From contig JAENWI010000011.1 in assembly GCA_016650115.1 (NCBI GenBank), positions 1-18,125 on the forward strand: DNA of 18,125 nt. Reading direction: 5' to 3'. The stretch comes from Peptostreptococcaceae bacterium. GTDB taxonomy: Bacteria > Bacillota > Clostridia > Peptostreptococcales > Anaerovoracaceae. A program made the translations under genes and the position numbers. Below the pieces are notes generated by a model, which was not told the origin of the DNA, searched no databases, and worked only from the letters and a program-made list of their open reading frames with translations. Of the stretch, positions 14,237 to 18,125 are shown piece after piece; the first letter of the stretch is position 1, and the number at the start of each line of letters is the position of its first letter.

Positions 14237-15469
14237 TCACAGGTTTATACCGGTCTTTTGCAGTTCCACGAACTGCTTGGCAACTCTTGGGCTTCGGCCA
14301 TTGCAGAGTAAAGCATGAGCTTCGGCTTTTTTATCTAATTCTTCCCCGGTAAACATTAAATTGGCTTCAGCCGCAAGGAATCTGACAATTTCCAGATATT
14401 CATCCTTTCGAGGGCGTTCATAAGTAATGGCTAAACCAAATCGTGCGGACAGGCTCATTATTTCCTGTAAAGTATCATTCAGAAATAATTCATTACCAGT
14501 TCTGTCTCCGACCGATTCCTTGACGAGGTGCCGGCGGTTGCTGGTTGCGTAAATGGCAATATTGTTTTTTCTCCCTGAAACGCTACCTTCAAGCATAGCT
14601 TTTAAAGTTGAGAAATTATCATCATTTTTAGTAAAGCTCAAATCATCAATAAAGATGATAAAATTAAGCGGGTTATCTGATAAAATTTCAATTATTTCAG
14701 GCAATTGATACAATTGCTGTTTCGTTATTTCTATTAACCTTAGACCTTGGTTTCTAAAATGATTTGCGACAGCCTTTACGGTGGAACTTTTGCCAGTCCC
14801 GGCATCACCATAAAGAAGAACATTACTTGCACCCATTCCCTGAACCAGGGATTCGGTGTTTTGCAGAACCAGATTTTTTTGACGATCATATCCAATCAGT
14901 TGTTCAATGGACTGATCGTCAGGATGTTTAACTGGGGAAATCAGCCCTTGCTTGTATATAAACATATTATATCTGGAATAAATGCCGTAACCTTCAAGGG
15001 GAACAAGTTCAATCCTTTTCTGATATTTTTCAACGAAATTGATTTTTTCGGTATCCCAAGCGGGAAGGTATCCCTTATATTTGGTATATATATTAATATT
15101 TGCCGGACTGATTTGAGAAATTTCTTCGAGAATTTTCAGTTCACATAACAGCGATTTTTCAAGTGATTTTGGGACTTGTTTACATTGTGCTTTTGAAAGA
15201 AGATAAATATTCTCATCATTTAACACCGCTTTAAGAATATATTTACTTAAACTGGAAGATTGCTTGAAAAGTTCAGCAGCAAATGAACTATATGGCCCGG
15301 GATTGACTGAAATTTGCGGAGCTTTGTTAAATTCATCAACTTTGTATAAACAATCAGCTGTAACAAGAGCTTTAAGTTTCCCAATAACTGGGTCCTGAAG
15401 CAAGTCCCTGAAAATAACCAGGGTTTCCAGCTGAAAAAATAACTCCAAGTGTTTTTTATTGTATTTCAT
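14237..15469 (-). CDS. DUF815-family AAA+ ATPase, function unknown
   Basis: A 410-residue cytoplasmic ATP-binding protein of the DUF815 (PF05673) type. The N-terminal about 180 residues are helical and not recognised. The AAA domain follows: Walker A GDAGTGKS (221-228), Walker B FIIFIDDLSF (270-279), AMLEGSVSGRKNNIAIYATSNRRHL (291-315) with the sensor-1-like Asn, and a C-terminal lid with GRSPRVAKQF. Family members are common in Clostridia and Bacilli, and no enzyme activity is established that I know of. The start at 15469 is chosen because GGAAG lies upstream. The frame stays open to 15520, but that part contains the promoter. It is a single gene, transcribed against the ilv genes on both sides, with its own promoter and terminator, so a link to amino-acid synthesis is not implied. 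Confidence 0.85.
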   Translation of the reverse strand: MKYNKKHLELFFQLETLVIFRDLLQDPVIGKLKALVTADCLYKVDEFNKAPQISVNPGPYSSFAAELFKQSSSLSKYILKAVLNDENIYLLSKAQCKQVPKSLEKSLLCELKILEEISQISPANINIYTKYKGYLPAWDTEKINFVEKYQKRIELVPLEGYGIYSRYNMFIYKQGLISPVKHPDDQSIEQLIGYDRQKNLVLQNTESLVQGMGASNVLLYGDAGTGKSSTVKAVANHFRNQGLRLIEITKQQLYQLPEIIEILSDNPLNFIIFIDDLSFTKNDDNFSTLKAMLEGSVSGRKNNIAIYATSNRRHLVKESVGDRTGNELFLNDTLQEIMSLSARFGLAITYERPRKDEYLEIVRFLAAEANLMFTGEELDKKAEAHALLCNGRSPRVAKQFVELQKTGINL

Positions 15470-15510
15470 AATGATTACTTCCTTTTCTATACAGGATATA
15501 CTAACGGTTA

Positions 15511-15562
15511 AGTATATCATAGGAGGAGAAAATTGGCAAAGGTAGCAAATGAAGAATATAAT
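15511..15562. promoter_or_regulatory. Divergent promoters of the DUF815 gene (minus) and ilvA (plus) with overlapping -35 boxes
   Basis: Minus: TTGCCA (15539-15534), 17-bp spacer ending in TGA, TATACT (15516-15511), an extended -10 promoter. Plus: TTGGCA (15533-15538), 18-bp spacer, TATAAT (15557-15562). The two -35 hexamers occupy the same bases, TTGGCAA at 15533-15539, read from opposite strands. RNA polymerase should not bind both at once. Confidence 0.6.
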
Positions 15563-15595
15563 TAATTATTATTCTTGTTAGAAAAGGAGAGAAAA

Positions 15596-16801
15596 ATGTT
15601 AACATTGGATAAAATATATCATGCAAAATTAATTCTTAAAGAAGTGGCGCGAACGACAGATTTAATATTAGCATCTAGTTTAAGTGCTGAAAATCAGGTT
15701 TACCTGAAAACTGAAAATCTGCAGGTCACAGGGAGCTTTAAGGTTCGGGGTGCTTATTATAAAATAAGTCAACTTACAAAGGCAGAAAAAGAAAAAGGAA
15801 TTATTGCCTGCAGTGCAGGAAATCATGCTCAAGGGGTTGCCCTTGCAGCAAAAAAAAATAACATTCCATGTCTGATCTGCATGCCTGATGGAGCGCCAAT
15901 CAGCAAAGTTGAAGCTACGAAAAGTTATGGTGCCGAGGTATGCCTTGTGAAGGATACTTATGACGATGCTTATGCTAAGGCTATTGAATTACAGAAGGAA
16001 GAAGGAAGAACCTTTATTCACCCATTTGATGACATTGATGTGATTGCTGGCCAGGCTACAATTGGGCTGGAAATTCTTGAACAGCTGGAGGATGTTGATG
16101 CTATTATTGTTCCGATAGGTGGCGGGGGTCTGATTTCCGGGATAGGGTTTGTCATTAAACAACTGAAGCCACAATGCAAAATAATTGGTGTACAGGCCGC
16201 GGGAGCAGCCAGCATGTATAATTCTTTACAATGCGGCGAAAAAAAATGTCTGGTTTGTGTCGACACATTTGCAGATGGAATCGCCGTAAAAACTCCTGGA
16301 GACAAGACTTTTGAAGAAATCAAGAAATATGTTGATGAGATTGTGACAGTAACGGATGATGAAATCGCTGCAGCAATACTGATGCTTATGGAAAAGCAAA
16401 AGCTGGTTGCAGAAGGAGCAGGGGCAGTCGCAGTTGCGGCTAGCATGTTCGGAAAAATAAAAATGAAACACAAAAAAATTGTCTGTCTCGTCAGCGGCGG
16501 AAATATAGATGTGAATATTCTAAATAGAGTTATAACTCGCGGCATGGTAATGAGCGGAAGAAGAAGTACAGTGGTGATAGCTTTAATGGACAAACCGGGA
16601 CAGCTTCTTGGTGTTGCTGAAGCAATCAGCTCAAAAGGCGGGAATGTTATTGCTGTTCATCATGACAGCAGTGATCCTAACATGTCAATCAATAGTTGCT
16701 TCTTAAAAATAGTTATGGAAACCAGAGATCACCAGCAGGTTCAGGATATCAAGGATGAATTGATGAGAAAAGGCTTCCAGCTGGTTGGGGAAAAAGAATA
16801 A
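15596..16801 (+). CDS. ilvA: Threonine ammonia-lyase (threonine dehydratase), short form with C-terminal ACT-like domain
   Basis: PLP enzyme converting threonine to 2-ketobutyrate and ammonia, the entry step to isoleucine. ATG 15596 follows AAGGAG by six nt; a TTG at 15575 in frame is upstream of this site and rejected. 401 residues: the fold-type II core has SFKVRGAY with the PLP Lys49, SAGNHAQGVA (73-82), the PLP-phosphate loop GGGGLISG (175-182), and CLVSGGNID near the end of the core. A single ACT-like domain runs from about 325 (RRSTVVIALMDKPGQLLGVAEAIS) to the C-terminus. This architecture (about 400 residues) differs from the about 510-residue enteric IlvA with two ACT-like units. It can be biosynthetic or catabolic (tdcB-like). 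The AHAS and IlvC genes nearby favour a biosynthetic role. Confidence 0.92.
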   Translation: MLTLDKIYHAKLILKEVARTTDLILASSLSAENQVYLKTENLQVTGSFKVRGAYYKISQLTKAEKEKGIIACSAGNHAQGVALAAKKNNIPCLICMPDGAPISKVEATKSYGAEVCLVKDTYDDAYAKAIELQKEEGRTFIHPFDDIDVIAGQATIGLEILEQLEDVDAIIVPIGGGGLISGIGFVIKQLKPQCKIIGVQAAGAASMYNSLQCGEKKCLVCVDTFADGIAVKTPGDKTFEEIKKYVDEIVTVTDDEIAAAILMLMEKQKLVAEGAGAVAVAASMFGKIKMKHKKIVCLVSGGNIDVNILNRVITRGMVMSGRRSTVVIALMDKPGQLLGVAEAISSKGGNVIAVHHDSSDPNMSINSCFLKIVMETRDHQQVQDIKDELMRKGFQLVGEKE

Positions 16802-16817
16802 GTTAAATGAATCGTGT

Positions 16818-16875
16818 CCTGTTTCAGTCCTAATTGGTCATTGTAAGACGGGTTGGAACAGGGTATGTTTATTTT
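16818..16875 (+). terminator. Likely terminator after ilvA
   Basis: CCTGTTTCAG (16818-16827) can pair with TTGGAACAGG (16853-16862) with two G-U pairs, across a 25-nt loop, followed by GTATGTTTATTTT. Weak T tract and large loop, so only moderate support. Confidence 0.45.
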
Positions 16876-16887
16876 GACACAATTGGT

Positions 16888-16915
16888 TTGACTTTTTGTC
16901 ATATTCTAATATAAA
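16888..16915 (+). promoter_or_regulatory. Promoter of the riboswitch-tupA transcript
   Basis: TTGACT (16888-16893), 16-bp spacer, TATAAA (16910-16915). Transcription would start just before the riboswitch fold. Confidence 0.6.
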
Positions 16916-16938
16916 ATAAATTAGTAACTAAATATTAG

Positions 16939-17064
16939 TTCCGAGTTGAAGAAACCTAAAGTGCATGGATGCGCAATGGACTTCAACCATTGGGTTCGCA
17001 GAGAAACTTGCGGGCCTCCCAAATTGGAAAGGAATTGCAGCAAGGCCTAAATGTGCAATCCTAT
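16939..17064 (+). promoter_or_regulatory. Moco/tungsten-cofactor-type riboswitch (MOCO RNA motif) upstream of tupA
   Basis: The segment has marks that I recognise from the Moco RNA family: CCGAG at the 5' side, a helix GTTGAAG (16945-16951) / CTTCAAC (16981-16987), a hairpin CGCA/TGCG with a GAAA loop, the conserved GGGCCTCCCAAATTGG (17012-17027), and a 3' helix ATTGCA (17034-17039) / TGCAAT (17054-17059) ending in TGCAATCCT. It is followed at once by an intrinsic terminator and then by a tungstate-transport gene. That context fits a sensor of molybdenum or tungsten cofactor that shuts off metal uptake. The helix assignment is by eye from one sequence. Which metal cofactor is sensed cannot be decided here. 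Confidence 0.8.
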
Positions 17065-17093
17065 CCTTTCCGCGAAAGCGGGAAGGTTTTTTT
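17065..17093 (+). terminator. Riboswitch expression-platform terminator
   Basis: CCTTTCCGC (17065-17073), GAAA loop, GCGGGAAGG (17078-17086), then seven T (17087-17093). A textbook intrinsic terminator, 29 nt before the tupA start. Its 5' arm directly follows the last riboswitch helix (TGCAATCCT ATCCTTT), so the two folds can compete. Confidence 0.9.
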
Positions 17094-17121
17094 GATGTTA
17101 ATCAAGATTGAGGAGAAACAA

Positions 17122-18000
17122 ATGAAAACAAACAAGAGAAGAATTTTAGCGGTACTGTTGGTACTGGCAATGGTATTTTCCTTTGCAGCCTGCGGTGGAG
17201 CAGATGAACCGGCTACTAAGGAAGGACCTGCAGAAATACAGGGTACAATAATACTGGCTACTACAACAAGTACAAAGGACAGTGGATTATTAGATTTTAT
17301 CTTACCTGAATTCACTTATAATACTGGATGGGAAGTGGATGTAATATCCGTAGGCTCCGGCGAAGCTATGGCAATGGGGGAAAACGGTGACGCAGATGTG
17401 CTTTTGGTGCACTCCCCAAAGGATGAAGTGGCTTTTGTAGAAAACGGACATGCAGATGCAGACGGAAGATTTGATGTAATGTACAATGATTTTGTATTAG
17501 TGGGACCTTCAACTGATCCAAGTGGAATTCTAACAGCAGCAAATGCTGACGCAGTAGCAGCATTTACAAAAATATTCAATGATCAGTCAACGTTCATTTC
17601 AAGAGGGGATCAATCAGGCACCCACAAGAAAGAACTTTCAATATGGGCAAAAGCTGCCTTAACACCAGCAGGAGACTGGTACGTTGAAGCTGCATCAGGA
17701 ATGGGCGCAGTCATCACTATGGCAGATGAAAAGTTGGCATATACTTTAGCAGATAGAGCTACATGGCTTAATGTTGGAGAAGACACAGATCTTCAGATAG
17801 TTTGCGAAAAAGATCCAAGCGGAATTTTCAATAATCAGTATGGTGTTATTTGCGTTAACTCGGAAAAGAATGAACTGATAAATGCTGTTGGAGCAAAGGA
17901 GTTCCAAAACTGGATCATTTCAGCTGAAACGCAGAAACTAATTGGTACATATGGTATTGAAGAATTCGGTGCTCCTTTATTCACACCGAATGCAAAATAA
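17122..18000 (+). CDS. tupA: Tungstate ABC transporter substrate-binding lipoprotein
   Basis: Binds tungstate outside the membrane and delivers it to a TupBC permease. ATG 17122 follows AGGAG. The longer open frame starting at 16969 is the riboswitch and terminator and is rejected. 292 residues: a lipoprotein signal (KTNKRR, hydrophobic ILAVLLVLAMVFSF, lipobox AAC with Cys24), a short linker rich in Ala, Glu and Pro, then the TupA-type domain with TTTSTKDSGLLD (about 47-58) for oxyanion binding, SVGSGEAMAMGENGDADVLLVHSP, DFVLVGP, SRGDQSGTHKKE and GMGAVITMADE. These are closer to TupA/WtpA-like tungstate binders than to ModA. No tupB or tupC follows in the window: the second IS-type end begins 81 bp after the stop, so the permease genes lie beyond it or elsewhere. 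Confidence 0.9.
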   Translation: MKTNKRRILAVLLVLAMVFSFAACGGADEPATKEGPAEIQGTIILATTTSTKDSGLLDFILPEFTYNTGWEVDVISVGSGEAMAMGENGDADVLLVHSPKDEVAFVENGHADADGRFDVMYNDFVLVGPSTDPSGILTAANADAVAAFTKIFNDQSTFISRGDQSGTHKKELSIWAKAALTPAGDWYVEAASGMGAVITMADEKLAYTLADRATWLNVGEDTDLQIVCEKDPSGIFNNQYGVICVNSEKNELINAVGAKEFQNWIISAETQKLIGTYGIEEFGAPLFTPNAK

Positions 18001-18011
18001 TAAAAAATTGC

Positions 18012-18026
18012 CCAAAAACGTTTTGG
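18012..18026 (+). terminator. Weak stem-loop after tupA
   Basis: CCAAAA, loop ACG, TTTTGG, then an AT-rich stretch. The stem is short and AT-rich with no real T run, so a weak terminator at best. Confidence 0.3.
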
Positions 18027-18078
18027 TGTGAATTTTAAATAAGGAATCTCTTTGGCGTAAGTTTTAAATAAGGAATCA
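18021..18078 (+). repeat. Two tandem 29-bp direct repeats next to the IS end
   Basis: Units at 18021-18049 and 18050-18078 agree at 24 of 29 positions and share TTTTAAATAAGGAATC exactly (18033-18048 and 18062-18077). They directly abut, without spacers, so this is not a CRISPR array. The second unit ends two bases before the IS boundary. Confidence 0.8.
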
Positions 18079-18080
18079 TT

Positions 18081-18125
18081 GTCAATTACCCCGCCTAAAC
18101 GACTTTGTCGCTTAGACGGGGCTTG
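18081..18125 (-). mobile_element. Right end of a second IS200/IS605-type element, inverted relative to the first
   Basis: Read on the minus strand this is the same hairpin followed by TAATTGAC as at 99-141. The shared stretch is 96-143 against the reverse complement of 18079-18125, differing by a single extra base at about 109-110 of the left copy. TTGAC is at 18085-18081, so the boundary is 18080/18081 and the element continues beyond the right edge. Only its end is visible, so whether it carries tnpA or tnpB is unknown. Confidence 0.65.

Noticed and set aside
16969..17121. Upstream 51-codon extension of tupA
   Set aside because: It reads through the riboswitch and terminator. The real start at 17122 begins a perfect lipoprotein signal peptide behind AGGAG.
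18021..18078. CRISPR array
   Set aside because: Only two units, directly adjoining with no spacers, and no cas genes in the window.

Overview
The window looks like chromosomal DNA from a low-GC, anaerobic Firmicute, most likely a Clostridia member. The basis is AT-rich intergenic DNA with strong Shine-Dalgarno sites, a T-box leader, a Moco/tungsten-cofactor-type riboswitch, a T. maritima-like DAHP synthase and a yeast-type LeuA. I cannot name the genus. Almost all of it is amino-acid biosynthesis: aromatic amino acids (left), leucine and valine (middle, minus strand), and isoleucine/valine (right, plus strand).

Layout. 1-141: right end of an IS200/IS605-type (tnpB) element. 149-3500, minus strand: an aromatic operon, aroF-tyrA-aroB. 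It is preceded by its own promoter, a 34-codon leader peptide very rich in Tyr and Phe, and an intrinsic terminator, which is a classical attenuator. 3530-10527, minus strand: leuA-leuC-leuD-leuB-ilvB-ilvN, behind a strong promoter and a T-box leader whose specifier codon reads CUC (Leu). 10563-14033, plus strand, divergent: a second ilvB-ilvN followed by ilvC. 14067-14210: the ribosome-binding site and about 21 codons of ilvD, then a break, so dihydroxy-acid dehydratase is only a remnant here. 14237-15469, minus strand: a DUF815-type AAA+ ATPase. 15596-16801, plus strand: threonine ammonia-lyase ilvA, divergent from the ATPase with overlapping -35 boxes. 16888-18000, plus strand: promoter, Moco-type riboswitch with terminator, then tupA (tungstate-binding lipoprotein). 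18021-18078: two 29-bp direct repeats. 18081-18125: the right end of a second IS200/IS605-type element in opposite orientation, near-identical to the one at the left edge.

How the genes work together. IlvA makes 2-ketobutyrate. The two acetohydroxyacid synthases and IlvC make the dihydroxyacids. IlvD (missing here) would finish Val and Ile precursors, and LeuACDB converts ketoisovalerate to ketoisocaproate. The two AHAS copies differ at informative positions. The one in the leucine operon lacks the Trp linked to 2-ketobutyrate preference but keeps the regulatory-subunit Gly14. The one next to ilvC has the Trp but has lost that Gly. AroF, AroB and TyrA serve the shikimate pathway and tyrosine.

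The main points of interest are the Tyr/Phe leader-peptide attenuator, the ilvD remnant, the division of labour between the two AHAS enzymes, the riboswitch-controlled tungstate gene, and the inverted pair of tnpB-type element ends that brackets the whole region.
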